From Marinobacterium zhoushanense (GTDB lineage: Bacteria > Pseudomonadota > Gammaproteobacteria > Pseudomonadales > Balneatricaceae): a stretch of 64,000 nt of DNA. The notes under the pieces are model-generated. The model was not told the origin of the DNA, did not search any database, and saw only the letters and a list, made by a program, of their open reading frames with translations. Made by a program: the position numbers and the translations under genes. The stretch lies in contig NZ_BMIJ01000008.1 of assembly GCF_014641945.1 (NCBI RefSeq), positions 248,001 to 312,000 on the forward strand. The letters are read 5' to 3'. Below, piece by piece: positions 11,171 through 20,433 of the stretch; the stretch's first letter is position 1, and the number at the start of each line of letters is the position of its first letter.

Positions 11171-12215
11171 CTTGACCTTCAGTAGAGATATGCTCTAGAG
11201 CCTGTTCGAGTTTTCGTACGCGCCGGGCCAACTCATCCAGCTGCCGGAAACGCACCACATTGCGCTTCCACTGCTGGTGGGGCTCCAGGCCAGTTCCCGA
11301 TGAGTAAGCACCTGGGCGGCTGATCGAGCGGCTTACCAGCGACATGGCGGTAATATGGGTACCATCGGCGATATCAAGGTGGCCGGTAATACCGCTCATA
11401 CCGGCCACCGTACAGCGGCGGCCAATTCTAGTGCTTCCGGCTATGGCGGTACAGCCCGCGATGGCGGTGTCTTCACCGATCTGGACATTGTGCGCGACCT
11501 GAATCTGGTTATCGAGCTTAACTCCCCGCTCGATACGGGTATCATTCAACGCACCACGATCGATCGTGGTATTGGCGCCGATCTCAACATCATCGCCGAT
11601 TTCGACGCCACCAAGCTGGCAGATTTTGACCCAGCGTTCGCTGCTCTTTGCGAAACCAAATCCATCCGCGCCCAGCACGGCGCCACTGTGCACCAGTACC
11701 CGCTGGCCGATTCTAACGTTGGGATACAGAGTGACATTCGCCTCCAGCCGGCTGTCGACTCCGATGACCGAGTCGGAACCAATCACCGAGTTGGCGCCGA
11801 TGCTGGCTCCGGCGTCGATCCTGACATTGTCGCCAACCACGACGCCAGGACCGATCTCGGCCTCCGGGGATACCTCAGCCCTATCGGACACTTGAGCACT
11901 GGGATGGATACCTGGCCTTATGGCACTGCGCCAGTCGAACAGTTGCGTCAGTTCGGCAAAGGCGAGATAGGGATCTGCCACAACCAGCGCATTTCCTTTA
12001 ACTTCCGCTTCAAACGCCTGCGTAACCAGTACCGCTTCCGCGACACTGTCACGCAACTGTTTCAGATACCGGCCGTTCGCAAAAAAGGACAGCTGGCCAG
12101 GGCCAGCTGTCTGCAGGGTCGCCAGGGAGTGGATTACGCAAGCCGGGTCGCCGGATACACGCCCCCCAACTCGCGCTGCCAGATCGGACAGTCTGTACCC
12201 CTGGTTATAATGCAT
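11154..12215 (-). CDS. lpxD: UDP-3-O-acylglucosamine N-acyltransferase
   Basis: Third lipid A step: N-acylates UDP-3-O-acylglucosamine. The 353 residues comprise an N-terminal uridine-binding domain (about 1-100), a long hexapeptide-repeat beta-helix, and a C-terminal helix. The catalytic His is in QVAHNVQIGEDTAIAG. The start ATG at 12215 lies 6 bp after the skp stop with no strong ribosome-binding site, so coupling to skp translation is likely. Order bamA-skp-lpxD-fabZ is conserved across gammaproteobacteria. Confidence 0.95.
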   Translation of the reverse strand: MHYNQGYRLSDLAARVGGRVSGDPACVIHSLATLQTAGPGQLSFFANGRYLKQLRDSVAEAVLVTQAFEAEVKGNALVVADPYLAFAELTQLFDWRSAIRPGIHPSAQVSDRAEVSPEAEIGPGVVVGDNVRIDAGASIGANSVIGSDSVIGVDSRLEANVTLYPNVRIGQRVLVHSGAVLGADGFGFAKSSERWVKICQLGGVEIGDDVEIGANTTIDRGALNDTRIERGVKLDNQIQVAHNVQIGEDTAIAGCTAIAGSTRIGRRCTVAGMSGITGHLDIADGTHITAMSLVSRSISRPGAYSSGTGLEPHQQWKRNVVRFRQLDELARRVRKLEQALEHISTEGQDDDGC

Positions 12216-12221
12216 CTATTA

Positions 12222-12716
12222 CTACTTATTCAGTTGCTCAACGACGCTCTGGGTAATGTCGAGCGATGGTACAACATAGATGGCGGCCTGCTTATTAACG
12301 ATAAGGTCGATATCCTGCGCCTTGATCAGCCCCTGAATAATCTCATCCAGTCGCGGCTTCATCTCGCCAATAAACACCTGCTCTCTCTGCGCACGCTGCT
12401 GCTGCAGCTCCTGTCCGCGTCGCTGGTACTCTCCGAACGCTTTTTGGAACTGCAAACGCAGCTGTTTCACTTCCTCATCGGAGCTCAGCCCTGCATTTTT
12501 CTGCAGTTTCTCCTGCAGTACGCGAGCCTGCTTCTCAAGATCTACCAGCTGCTTTTCATCATCAGCAAACTCTTCCTGCAACTGCTTGCGAAAGTCACTG
12601 GCCGCGTTGGAGCTAAGCAGCGCACGCTGTACATCCAGTACAACGATCTTACCTGCATTGGCCTGCACACTGACCAGCAGGGCCGCAGCTGCCAGCAGGG
12701 TCGTGAGTCGTCTCAT
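12222..12716 (-). CDS. skp: OmpH/Skp-family periplasmic chaperone
   Basis: Periplasmic holdase that carries unfolded outer-membrane proteins to the Bam complex encoded next door. The 164 residues begin with a cleavable signal peptide (about 1-21, ending VQANA) followed by GKIVVLDVQRALLSS. A long charged, glutamine-rich helical region typical of Skp tentacles follows, and then IDLIVNKQAAIYV. The ATG at 12716 has a good AAGGAGA site. It lies 9 bp downstream of bamA. Confidence 0.93.
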   Translation of the reverse strand: MRRLTTLLAAAALLVSVQANAGKIVVLDVQRALLSSNAASDFRKQLQEEFADDEKQLVDLEKQARVLQEKLQKNAGLSSDEEVKQLRLQFQKAFGEYQRRGQELQQQRAQREQVFIGEMKPRLDEIIQGLIKAQDIDLIVNKQAAIYVVPSLDITQSVVEQLNK

Positions 12717-12725
12717 AATCTCTCC

Positions 12726-15041
12726 TTAGAAAGTCTGGCCCAGCGCAAACTGGAATATCTCGGTATCGTCGTCGGGACCATCATTCAGTGGCATTGCAAG
12801 CGCAATCGACAGCGGTCCTATGGGTGTCAGCCAACTGAGTCCCAAGCCTGTGGAGTAGCGCAGCTCACCAAGATCGACGCCATCGGCACAGTTTTTCTGA
12901 CCGGTTTTGCAGTCGGTAGAGAACACGTTACCGGCATCCAGAAACACCAGTGTGCGCCAGGCACTCTTGTCACCAACGAACGGCGTCGGGAAGATAAACT
13001 CAGCGCTGCCGGTCAACAGCACGTTGCCGCCGAATGGATCGTCGTCGGAGCCGCCGTCGGTGGGACCAAGCGAGTTGTTGCTGTAACCACGCACGCTCTT
13101 CAAGCCACCGGCGTAGAAGTGGCGATAAAAGGGGTACTCATTGTCGCCCAGACTGTCACCGAAGCCAGCCCGACCCCTGAGACTCGCGATCCAGACCTCA
13201 TTGTCATCGATCGGCTGATACCACTTCACGTTGTAGTTGGTACGGTAGTAGGTCAGGTCGCTGCCCGGTACCGCCAGATCAAAACTGACGCCCTGCGCAT
13301 AACCCCTAGAGGGGAAGAACCCCCTGTTGAGGTGGTTATCGCTCCAGCCGACGTTCAGGTTGTAGGTGAGATAGTTATCCCCCTCGTCCGCCACAAAGTC
13401 CTTGATCAGATCGGCAGTATCCGCATAAAGATTAATTTCGGTCAGATCCACCCCCAGACCGAAGCTGAGGCGTTGATAATCATTGATCGGGTAACCGAAG
13501 TTCACCCCACCACCGATCTCGTTGGTAGTGTAGGAGCTGACATCATCCTCATCGAAATCCCGCTCACGGTAGTAGGCGTTGAACCCGCGGCTCACCCCAT
13601 CGACGGTGTAATAGGGATTGGTGTAGTTAAAACTATATTCGGTCAGTGTAGAGCTGTTGGACAGATTGAAACCGAACTTACGCCCCGTACCCAGGAAGTT
13701 GTCCTGTTCGATACCCAACTGGAAGATAATACCTTCACTATCGGAGAATCCGATACTGGCCGTGAACTGACCTGACGGTTGCTCCTCAATGGTATACTCC
13801 AGATCGACCTGGTCGTCGGTTCCCGGTACCGGTCGCGTCTCCACATTGACGCTCTTGAAATAGCCGGTTTTCTCCAGCCGAGCCTTGGAGCGCTCGATCT
13901 CTTCAGTTGTGGCGATCCCCGCTTCCATCTGTTCCAGTTCGCGACGTACCACCTCATCTGAGGTCAGCGTATTGCCGCGAATACTGATCCGGCGAACATA
14001 GGTCCGTTTTCCCGGCTCAATGTAATAGCGCACGGACAGAGTGCCATCATCGTGTACCTCGGGCACAGGGCTTACGTTGGCAAACATATAGCCTTCATCA
14101 CCAAGCCGACGGACCAAGTTTTCCTGGGTCTGCGTCATTGCCTGGCGGGAGAAGGTATCACCACTCTTAAGCCTGAACAGTGCCTCCAACTCCTCACGTG
14201 GCACCACCAGATCACCGGCCACGCTGACGTCGGCGACACTGAACCGTTCACCCTCGTGGATATTGATAGTGATATACACATGCTTCTTATCCGGTGTAAT
14301 GGAAACCTGGGCCGACTCAATGTCGAAATTGATATAGCCGCGATCCATGTAGTGGGAGCGCAGGCGTTCCAGGTCACCCGACATCTTTTCGCGCGAATAG
14401 CGATCGCTCTTGGTGTAGAAGGTCCAGAAGTTGGGCAACTTCAGCGAGAACAGTTCGGTCAATTCGTCATCCGAAAACCGGGTGTTGCCAACAATATTGA
14501 TATGCTGAATCGTCGCCTCTCGCCCTTCGGTAATGTTGACGTTGAGCGCCACACGGTTACCGGACAGAGACTCCACTTCGGTTTTAATATCGGCGCCGTA
14601 GCGACCCTGGCCGACATAAACACGCAGCAGGTCGAGACGGATCTGGTCCACCGCGGAGCGGCGAAACACGTCACCCTCCTGAACGCCTGACTGTTTGAGA
14701 CCGTCGCGCAGCGCCTCTTCCTTGATGAACTTGTTGCCCTCAATCCGAATCAGTGCCAGGGAGGGTCGCTCATGCAGGCTCAGAATCAGGTCATCGCCGT
14801 CACGGAGAATATCCACATCGTCAAAATAGCCAGACGCGAACAGCTCCCGTGTCGCATCGGACAGGCGCTGCTGAGTCAGGCGATCACCGACATTGACGGG
14901 AAAGTAACGAAACACCAGACCGGGCTCAACTCTCTGCAACCCCTCTAGGCGTATGTCGTTGACTGTGAACGGAAATTCAGCCGCGTATGCTTGAACCACC
15001 CATAGAACAGATACAAGTAACAATCCCAGCTTACGTTTCAT
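12726..15041 (-). CDS. bamA: Outer membrane protein assembly factor BamA
   Basis: Central Omp85 component that inserts beta-barrel proteins into the outer membrane. The 771 residues have a signal peptide (about 1-20, ending AYAA), five POTRA domains (about 22-425) and a C-terminal 16-strand barrel. The conserved loop-6 motif appears as KSVRGYSNNSLGP, and the chain ends in FALGQTF, with the terminal Phe of a beta-signal. It lies between rseP and skp. It may share the operon promoter or have a local one in the 45-bp gap upstream, where TATAC is seen. Confidence 0.97.
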   Translation of the reverse strand: MKRKLGLLLVSVLWVVQAYAAEFPFTVNDIRLEGLQRVEPGLVFRYFPVNVGDRLTQQRLSDATRELFASGYFDDVDILRDGDDLILSLHERPSLALIRIEGNKFIKEEALRDGLKQSGVQEGDVFRRSAVDQIRLDLLRVYVGQGRYGADIKTEVESLSGNRVALNVNITEGREATIQHINIVGNTRFSDDELTELFSLKLPNFWTFYTKSDRYSREKMSGDLERLRSHYMDRGYINFDIESAQVSITPDKKHVYITINIHEGERFSVADVSVAGDLVVPREELEALFRLKSGDTFSRQAMTQTQENLVRRLGDEGYMFANVSPVPEVHDDGTLSVRYYIEPGKRTYVRRISIRGNTLTSDEVVRRELEQMEAGIATTEEIERSKARLEKTGYFKSVNVETRPVPGTDDQVDLEYTIEEQPSGQFTASIGFSDSEGIIFQLGIEQDNFLGTGRKFGFNLSNSSTLTEYSFNYTNPYYTVDGVSRGFNAYYRERDFDEDDVSSYTTNEIGGGVNFGYPINDYQRLSFGLGVDLTEINLYADTADLIKDFVADEGDNYLTYNLNVGWSDNHLNRGFFPSRGYAQGVSFDLAVPGSDLTYYRTNYNVKWYQPIDDNEVWIASLRGRAGFGDSLGDNEYPFYRHFYAGGLKSVRGYSNNSLGPTDGGSDDDPFGGNVLLTGSAEFIFPTPFVGDKSAWRTLVFLDAGNVFSTDCKTGQKNCADGVDLGELRYSTGLGLSWLTPIGPLSIALAMPLNDGPDDDTEIFQFALGQTF

Positions 15042-15086
15042 GCTGCAGGTCTTAATTTCCGTATAATGAATTCGGGTTGGGGGCGA

Positions 15087-16442
15087 TCAGAGCCTGGCGA
15101 TGTCATTGATAATGGCCAGCGCCATCAGACTCAGCAACATTGCCATGCCCAGACGCAAGCCCAGCATCTGTACTCTTTCGCTTACCGGCCGTCCGCGCAC
15201 CAGCTCTATGAACTGATACAGCAAGTGTCCGCCATCGAGCATCGGGATCGGCAGCAGGTTCAACACGCCGAGGCTAATACTCAGATAGGCGAGGAAACTG
15301 ACGAAAGACTCAAGGCCGGAGGCCGCCGAAGCCCCCGCCACTTTAGCAATGGTTATCGGGCCACTCAAGTTTTTTACCGAGATGGCACCGGCAATCATCT
15401 TGCCGATGGAATCAAGAATCAGACCGATCATCTGCCCGGTTTTTTGCAGCCCAACCCAAGCCGCTTCGACTGGGCCATATTGCAGATCACGGATCATCTC
15501 TGGCGGCCACTCGACAGCTTCCACACCGGCGCCGATAAAACCGTATCGCTGGCCACTGTCGTCGACGCGTTCAGCCGGTGTCATGTCAAGCACCTGCGCC
15601 TGCTCTTCGCGCAGCACCTCAAACGTCAGGCTGCGGTGAGGAGAACTGCGGATCACCTCGACCAGCTCGACCCAGTCACCAACAGGCTCACCATCTATGG
15701 CCACGACCCTGTCACCGACCCTCAAACCCGACGCTTCTGCCACCCCGCCCTCAGATAGGGAACCGATGATGGCTGGCACCTCAGGCCGGTAGGGCCGAAT
15801 GCCGAATGCCGAGATCGGCGACTCCTTTTCCAGATCCACGGTCCATTGATCGAGTCTGGCCTGATAGCTTTGTGCCAATCCTCGTTTCGGTTCACCCGCC
15901 ACCAACTGCAGAGTTCCGCTCTCGCCGACCCGGGCGGCCAGGCGCAGATTAACCTCATCCCAGGATTGCACACTATGGCCGTCGACCTCCAGCAGCTCGA
16001 CACCGGCGGGCAGCCCCGCCTGAGCCGCCAACGAGTCGCTCTGCACCGAGCCGACCACTGGCACAACCGAGGTCACGCCCCAAACGAACAGGAACCAGTA
16101 TGCCAATACAGCAAACAGCAGGTTGACCACGGGGCCCGCGGCAACAATCGCCATCCGCTGCAAGATCGGCTTATTATTGAACGCCTGGTGGCGAAGCGCC
16201 TCCGGCACCTCCCCCTCACGCTCATCCAGCATGCGCACATAGCCACCCAGAGGGATGGCCGCCACCACATACTCGGTGCCGTCGCGCCCCTTGCGCAGCC
16301 ACAGCGGCTTACCAAAACCGACAGAAAACCGCAGCACACGCACACCGCAGCGTCTGGCAACCCAGAAATGGCCCCACTCATGAATCGTGACCAGCAGACC
16401 AAGGGTCACAATTGTTGCTAGCAGCGTCTGCACTATGCCCAT
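15087..16442 (-). CDS. rseP: Site-2 zinc metalloprotease RseP
   Basis: Inner-membrane protease that cuts anti-sigma factors such as RseA and clears signal peptides. The 451 residues have the zinc motif TIHEWGHFWVARR near residues 20-32, two PDZ domains in the middle (one around GLPAGVELLEVDGHSVQSW, one around VGDRVVAIDGEPVGDW), and the third metal ligand in IPMLDGGHLLYQ near the C-terminus, with flanking membrane segments. It follows cdsA by 19 bp. dxr normally lies in this block and is missing. Confidence 0.96.
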   Translation of the reverse strand: MGIVQTLLATIVTLGLLVTIHEWGHFWVARRCGVRVLRFSVGFGKPLWLRKGRDGTEYVVAAIPLGGYVRMLDEREGEVPEALRHQAFNNKPILQRMAIVAAGPVVNLLFAVLAYWFLFVWGVTSVVPVVGSVQSDSLAAQAGLPAGVELLEVDGHSVQSWDEVNLRLAARVGESGTLQLVAGEPKRGLAQSYQARLDQWTVDLEKESPISAFGIRPYRPEVPAIIGSLSEGGVAEASGLRVGDRVVAIDGEPVGDWVELVEVIRSSPHRSLTFEVLREEQAQVLDMTPAERVDDSGQRYGFIGAGVEAVEWPPEMIRDLQYGPVEAAWVGLQKTGQMIGLILDSIGKMIAGAISVKNLSGPITIAKVAGASAASGLESFVSFLAYLSISLGVLNLLPIPMLDGGHLLYQFIELVRGRPVSERVQMLGLRLGMAMLLSLMALAIINDIARL

Positions 16443-16461
16443 AACAACCCACCTCGGGGAA

Positions 16462-17271
16462 TCAGATAGCCGGCGCCCAATATAGACCCAACATAAAAAT
16501 CGGCGCCGCGGCAGTCAGACTATCGATACGATCGAGAATCCCACCATGCCCCGGCAGCAATCGTCCGCTATCCTTGATACCGCGCTCTCGCTTGAACATA
16601 CTCTCAAACAGATCGCCAAATACGGCAGCAAGACAGGTCAGCAAGGACAATGCCATCAGGTAGACCAGCGCTGGGGCCGGAAGTTCGCGCCACACACCGG
16701 CAATCGCACCGATCAACAGGCAGGTCAGCACCCCACCTGCCAACCCTTCGATAGTCTTTCCAGGACTGACTTCGGGGATCAACTTGTGTCGGCCGAACAG
16801 CTTGCCGGCGCAATAAGCCCCGGTGTCGGCCCCCCACACCAGCAACAGCAGCATCAGCAACGCGAAGTTCCCTTGCGGCAGCGCCTTCAACGCCACCAAC
16901 GCTACCCAGGTGGGCACAACGACGGCAACACCGATCAGCAGCTTGGCTGGGCGAGCAGAAAAGCCCAGGCGCGAAGGATAGCTCAGGATCAGATAACAAC
17001 CCCACAGCCAGAACCCCCCCGCTCCCGCAAGCAACCAGACATCCAGCGCTTCGGGCAGTAGAAAGTAGACAAGCGCGATCAGCCCCACGATAGCGAAAGC
17101 GTAAAGCCATTTTGCAGCGCCATTCAAGGTACCGAGATTGGCCCATTCCAACGCCGCCAGCAGCATGACAAAAGCACAGCCCAGGGCGAACCCCTGTAGC
17201 GGCAGCAGAAACACTCCGACAAGCACGATCACACCGAGTACCAGCGCCGTCAGCAGTCGCTGTTTGATCAT
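16462..17271 (-). CDS. cdsA: Phosphatidate cytidylyltransferase
   Basis: Integral inner-membrane enzyme making CDP-diacylglycerol from phosphatidate and CTP, the branch point for all phospholipids. The 269 residues are mostly membrane helices. The C-terminal signature is present as KRERGIKDSGRLLPGHGGI followed by LDRIDSL, and SPGKTIEGLAGG lies upstream. Its ATG overlaps the uppS stop (ATGA), showing tight coupling. Confidence 0.95.
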   Translation of the reverse strand: MIKQRLLTALVLGVIVLVGVFLLPLQGFALGCAFVMLLAALEWANLGTLNGAAKWLYAFAIVGLIALVYFLLPEALDVWLLAGAGGFWLWGCYLILSYPSRLGFSARPAKLLIGVAVVVPTWVALVALKALPQGNFALLMLLLLVWGADTGAYCAGKLFGRHKLIPEVSPGKTIEGLAGGVLTCLLIGAIAGVWRELPAPALVYLMALSLLTCLAAVFGDLFESMFKRERGIKDSGRLLPGHGGILDRIDSLTAAAPIFMLGLYWAPAI

Positions 17272-18029
17272 CCCTTTTCCGCCTCCAACTGCTCACTGGT
17301 CTTACCAAAGCGACGCTCGCGGGTACAGAAGCTCAGGATCGCTTCCTGCACCTGAACCTTGCCGAAATCGGGCCAGTACAGCGGCGAAAAGTAGAATTCG
17401 GTATAGGCAAACTGCCAGATCAGGAAGTTACTGATGCGCTGTTCGCCAGCAGTACGGATGCAGAGATCTGGCTTGGGCAGGTCGGCAAGGCAGGTATAGC
17501 GATCGAACAAATCAGCATCGATCTGTTCCGGCGCCAGATCGCCGCGCACACACGCCTCTGCGATCCGACGTGCGGCCTGGGCGATATCCCATTGCCCGCC
17601 ATAGTTCGCGGCCACGTTCAACTGCAGCCCGGTGCAAGCAGCGGTCAGCTCCTCGGCCTTGGCGATGCGCTTCTGCAGATCCTCGCTGAATCGACTGCGA
17701 TCACCGACAATGCGAAGTCGGATATTATTTTTCAGCAGCTTGGTTGTTTCGCGATCGAGTGCGATTCGAAACAACTCCATCAGGCCGCGCACTTCCAGAG
17801 CTGGACGCCGCCAGTTTTCGCTGCTGAATGCAAACAGCGTCAGCACTTCGACACCGCTCTCGATACAGCCTTCGATCACCTGACGGACGCTATTGACCCC
17901 CGCCTTATGGCCGGAGAGCGCCGCCTTGCGTCGCTCTTTCGCCCAGCGGTTGTTGCCATCCATGATGATGGCGATATGGCGCGGCGGTGTTTTCCCCTCA
18001 GGGAGGATAAGCCTAGTGGTTTCAGACAT
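17268..18029 (-). CDS. uppS: Undecaprenyl diphosphate synthase
   Basis: cis-Prenyltransferase adding eight isopentenyl units to farnesyl diphosphate, giving the C55 carrier lipid for peptidoglycan and O-antigen. The 253 residues hold HIAIIMDGNNRWAKERR (catalytic Asp in MDGN) and the C-terminal signature RTAGEQRISNFLIWQ. It overlaps cdsA by 4 bp and follows frr by 48 bp. Its isoprenoid substrate comes from a pathway whose dxr gene is not in this block. Confidence 0.96.
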   Translation of the reverse strand: MSETTRLILPEGKTPPRHIAIIMDGNNRWAKERRKAALSGHKAGVNSVRQVIEGCIESGVEVLTLFAFSSENWRRPALEVRGLMELFRIALDRETTKLLKNNIRLRIVGDRSRFSEDLQKRIAKAEELTAACTGLQLNVAANYGGQWDIAQAARRIAEACVRGDLAPEQIDADLFDRYTCLADLPKPDLCIRTAGEQRISNFLIWQFAYTEFYFSPLYWPDFGKVQVQEAILSFCTRERRFGKTSEQLEAEKG

Positions 18030-18045
18030 GGGCAGGCCGAACAGA

Positions 18046-18069
18046 CGGGCGACACCTGCGTGCCGCCCG
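18046..18069 (-). other. Hairpin in the frr-uppS gap
   Basis: Arms CGGGCG and CGCCCG flank a one-base mismatch, a further 3-bp stem and a four-base loop. It fills the 48-bp gap just before uppS. There is no good T run, so it is more likely an mRNA-processing or attenuation structure than a full terminator. Confidence 0.3.
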
Positions 18070-18077
18070 ATGCTGCG

Positions 18078-18635
18078 TCAGATTTCCATCAGATCGGTTT
18101 CTTTCTGCGCCAGCAGCGCATCGACTTCACCCACAAATTTATCGGTGAGCTTCTGAATCTGATCTTCACCGCGACGATTTTCGTCTTCAGTGATCTCCTT
18201 CTCCTTGAGCAGATCCTTGAAGTCACCATTGGCATCACGACGGATGTTACGGATCGCGACGCGCGCATTCTCCGCCTCCAGACGAGCCTGGCGAATATAC
18301 CCCTTACGGGTTTCTTCGGTCAGCGCCGGCATCGGCACACGAATCACATCACCACTGGTGGCCGGATTCAAACCGAGGTCGGACTTCATGATCGCCTTCT
18401 CAATCTCCGGGACCATCTTCTTCTCCCAGGGATTGATCATCAGCGTGCGTGCATCTTCAACCGTGATATTGGCCACCTGCTGAATCGGCACCAACGAGCC
18501 ATAGTAGGAGACCTGAACGGCATCCAGAATCGCCGGAGTCGCACGTCCGGTGCGGATCTTTTTGAACTGTTCGGTCAGCGACTCAATACTTTTCTTCATA
18601 CGCACTTCGGCGTCTGACACTATCTCACGGATCAT
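18078..18635 (-). CDS. frr: Ribosome recycling factor
   Basis: Splits post-termination ribosomes together with EF-G. The 185 residues equal the family length and include MIREIVSDAEVRMKKSIESL, FKKIRTGRATPAILD and the long three-helix bundle ending in KETDLMEI. The ATG at 18635 has GGAG 8 bases upstream; an upstream in-frame ATG at 18665 would overlap pyrH and add ten unrelated residues. The gene starts 1 bp after the pyrH stop. Confidence 0.97.
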   Translation of the reverse strand: MIREIVSDAEVRMKKSIESLTEQFKKIRTGRATPAILDAVQVSYYGSLVPIQQVANITVEDARTLMINPWEKKMVPEIEKAIMKSDLGLNPATSGDVIRVPMPALTEETRKGYIRQARLEAENARVAIRNIRRDANGDFKDLLKEKEITEDENRRGEDQIQKLTDKFVGEVDALLAQKETDLMEI

Positions 18636-18636
18636 C

Positions 18637-19383
18637 TTATTCTCCAGCGGCCGGGCCACAGTCAATCAGGGTACCCTCGTTCCCGCCAACCACGAGATTC
18701 ACAAGCGCCCCATGCTTATTCATGTTAAATACGCGAACCGGCATATTATGGTCGCGCGTCAAACAGATAGCCGTCATATCCATGACGCCGAGCTGCTTTT
18801 CCAACACCTCGTCAAAGCTCAGGTGGGTATATCGCTCCGCCTTGGGATCCTTCATCGGATCAGCGGTGAACACACCATCCACCTTGGTTGCCTTGAGCAC
18901 CACATCCGCTTCAACCTCGATGCCACGCAAACAGGCGGCGGAGTCGGTGGTAAAGAAGGGATTTCCGGTTCCGGCGGCAAAGATTACCACATCTCCCTGG
19001 CTAAGGTAGCGCATCGCATTACGGCGATCGTAATGATCCACCACACCGCTCATCGGGATTGCCGACATAACGCGGGTAGCAATATTGCACCGCTCAAGCG
19101 CCTCACGCATGGCCAATGCATTCATCACCGTGGCCAGCATCCCCATATGATCACCGGTTACGCGATCCAGCCCCGCTGCACTCAGCGCGGCGCCGCGAAA
19201 CAGGTTGCCACCACCGATCACCATCCCCACCTGCACACCGATACCGACCAGCTGCCCGATTTCCAGCGCGACGCGGTTGAGCACCTTCGGATCGATACCG
19301 AAGTTTTCCTCGCCCATCAGCGCTTCGCCACTGAGCTTCAGCAGGATACGTTTATATTTTGCGTGTTTATCGGTAGGAGGCAT
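18637..19383 (-). CDS. pyrH: UMP kinase
   Basis: Phosphorylates UMP to UDP, feeding PyrG. It is a hexameric amino-acid-kinase-fold enzyme of 248 residues here. Motifs are RILLKLSGEALMG, GGGNLFRGA and AAGTGNPFFTTDSAA. The true start is the ATG at 19383, preceded by GGAG; the frame runs open further upstream across the tsf gap but shows no homology there. Order tsf-pyrH-frr is universally conserved. Confidence 0.97.
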   Translation of the reverse strand: MPPTDKHAKYKRILLKLSGEALMGEENFGIDPKVLNRVALEIGQLVGIGVQVGMVIGGGNLFRGAALSAAGLDRVTGDHMGMLATVMNALAMREALERCNIATRVMSAIPMSGVVDHYDRRNAMRYLSQGDVVIFAAGTGNPFFTTDSAACLRGIEVEADVVLKATKVDGVFTADPMKDPKAERYTHLSFDEVLEKQLGVMDMTAICLTRDHNMPVRVFNMNKHGALVNLVVGGNEGTLIDCGPAAGE

Positions 19384-19430
19384 GGGTGGATTCTCCAAAG
19401 AGGGGATGTAACAGAGTGTAAAACATGAAC

Positions 19431-19455
19431 GCAGGCTGCGCGATGCGCAGCCTGC
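19431..19455 (-). terminator. Hairpin between tsf and pyrH
   Basis: A perfect 11-bp inverted repeat, GCAGGCTGCGC and GCGCAGCCTGC with loop GAT, sits 10 bp after the tsf stop. On the minus strand it is followed by GTTCATGTTTTAC, a weak T run. It may partly end rpsB-tsf transcripts, lowering pyrH-frr expression relative to the translation genes. Confidence 0.55.
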
Positions 19456-19465
19456 CAGTTGCCGA

Positions 19466-20326
19466 TCAGCCCTTGAGCTGTTCAGCAACCTCTGCAGCGA
19501 AGTCTTTCTTCTCGACTTCGATACCTTCGCCGACTTCGACACGTACGAAGGAAACCAGATCAGCACCGGCAGCTTTCACCAGCTGACCAACGGTCTGCTC
19601 CGGGTTCTTGACGAACGGCTGCTCGACCAGGCTGTTCTCGGACAGGAACTTCTTCAGACGACCGCCCGCCATCTTTTCCTTGATCTCCTGCGGCTTACCG
19701 TCCATATCCGGCTGAGCCATGATGATCTCTTTTTCACGATCCATCTCTTCCTGCGGCATATCTTCCGGCTTGGCCACACGCGGGTTAACCGCGGCAACGT
19801 GCATGGAAATATCACGCGCCAGCTCGGCCTCACCGCCGGTCAGGGCCACCAGAGATACGATGCGCTTGTTGCTGTGGACGTAGCCATCGACAACCGGAGC
19901 TTCAACCAGCAGCGCGCGACGAACGGAGATGTTTTCTCCGATCTTCTGCACCAGCGCTTCACGGGCAGATTCCAGATCACCGGCCATCAGCGCGGCAACG
20001 TCGGTCTGCTTGTCGGCGAACGCCTTTGCCAGCACTTTGTCGACGAAGCCCAGGAAGTTGTCATCACGAGCGACGAAGTCGGTCTCGGAGTTCACTTCGA
20101 CCACAACGGCGTAGCTGTTGTCGTCAGACACCTTGAATGCAACCACACCATCAGCAGCAACACGGCTGGCTTTTTTGGCAGCTTTCATACCGGATGATTT
20201 ACGCAGATCATCGATCGCTTTTTCGATATCACCCTCGGCTTCGACCAGTGCTTTTTTGCACTCCATCATGCCAAGACCTGTGCGCTCGCGCAGTTCTTTC
20301 ACCATTGCTGCGGAGATGTTCGCCAT
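19466..20326 (-). CDS. tsf: Elongation factor Ts
   Basis: Guanine-nucleotide exchange factor for EF-Tu. The 286 residues include the N-terminal UBA-like segment VKELRERTGLGMMECKKAL, the EF-Tu contact motif SETDFVARDDNF, and two core subdomains ending in a C-terminal module. The ATG at 20326 is preceded by AGGGGT. It is separated from rpsB by 107 bp containing a clear hairpin terminator or attenuator. Confidence 0.98.
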   Translation of the reverse strand: MANISAAMVKELRERTGLGMMECKKALVEAEGDIEKAIDDLRKSSGMKAAKKASRVAADGVVAFKVSDDNSYAVVVEVNSETDFVARDDNFLGFVDKVLAKAFADKQTDVAALMAGDLESAREALVQKIGENISVRRALLVEAPVVDGYVHSNKRIVSLVALTGGEAELARDISMHVAAVNPRVAKPEDMPQEEMDREKEIIMAQPDMDGKPQEIKEKMAGGRLKKFLSENSLVEQPFVKNPEQTVGQLVKAAGADLVSFVRVEVGEGIEVEKKDFAAEVAEQLKG

Positions 20327-20367
20327 GTCGGTTACCCCTCAAAAATAATCGCGTTTAATCTGAATCC

Positions 20368-20393
20368 AAAAAAGGGGAGCCAGGCTCCCCTTT
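20368..20393 (-). terminator. Rho-independent terminator/attenuator between rpsB and tsf
   Basis: On the minus strand AAAGGGGAG and CTCCCCTTT form a 9-bp stem (extendable to 11) around CCTGG, directly followed by a TTTTTT run. This is the strongest intrinsic terminator seen in the long minus-strand block. Since tsf has no obvious own promoter after it, it probably acts as a partial terminator setting the S2 to EF-Ts ratio. Confidence 0.8.
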
Positions 20394-20433
20394 ACGAATC
20401 GCTCAAGCTTAGTAACAGCGTTTGACAGCCCGA

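Noticed and set aside
11355..13775. 806-codon open frame opposite lpxD, skp and bamA
   Set aside because: Three well-supported genes fill the other strand. The translation has no recognisable domain and is a by-product of their GC-biased codon use.
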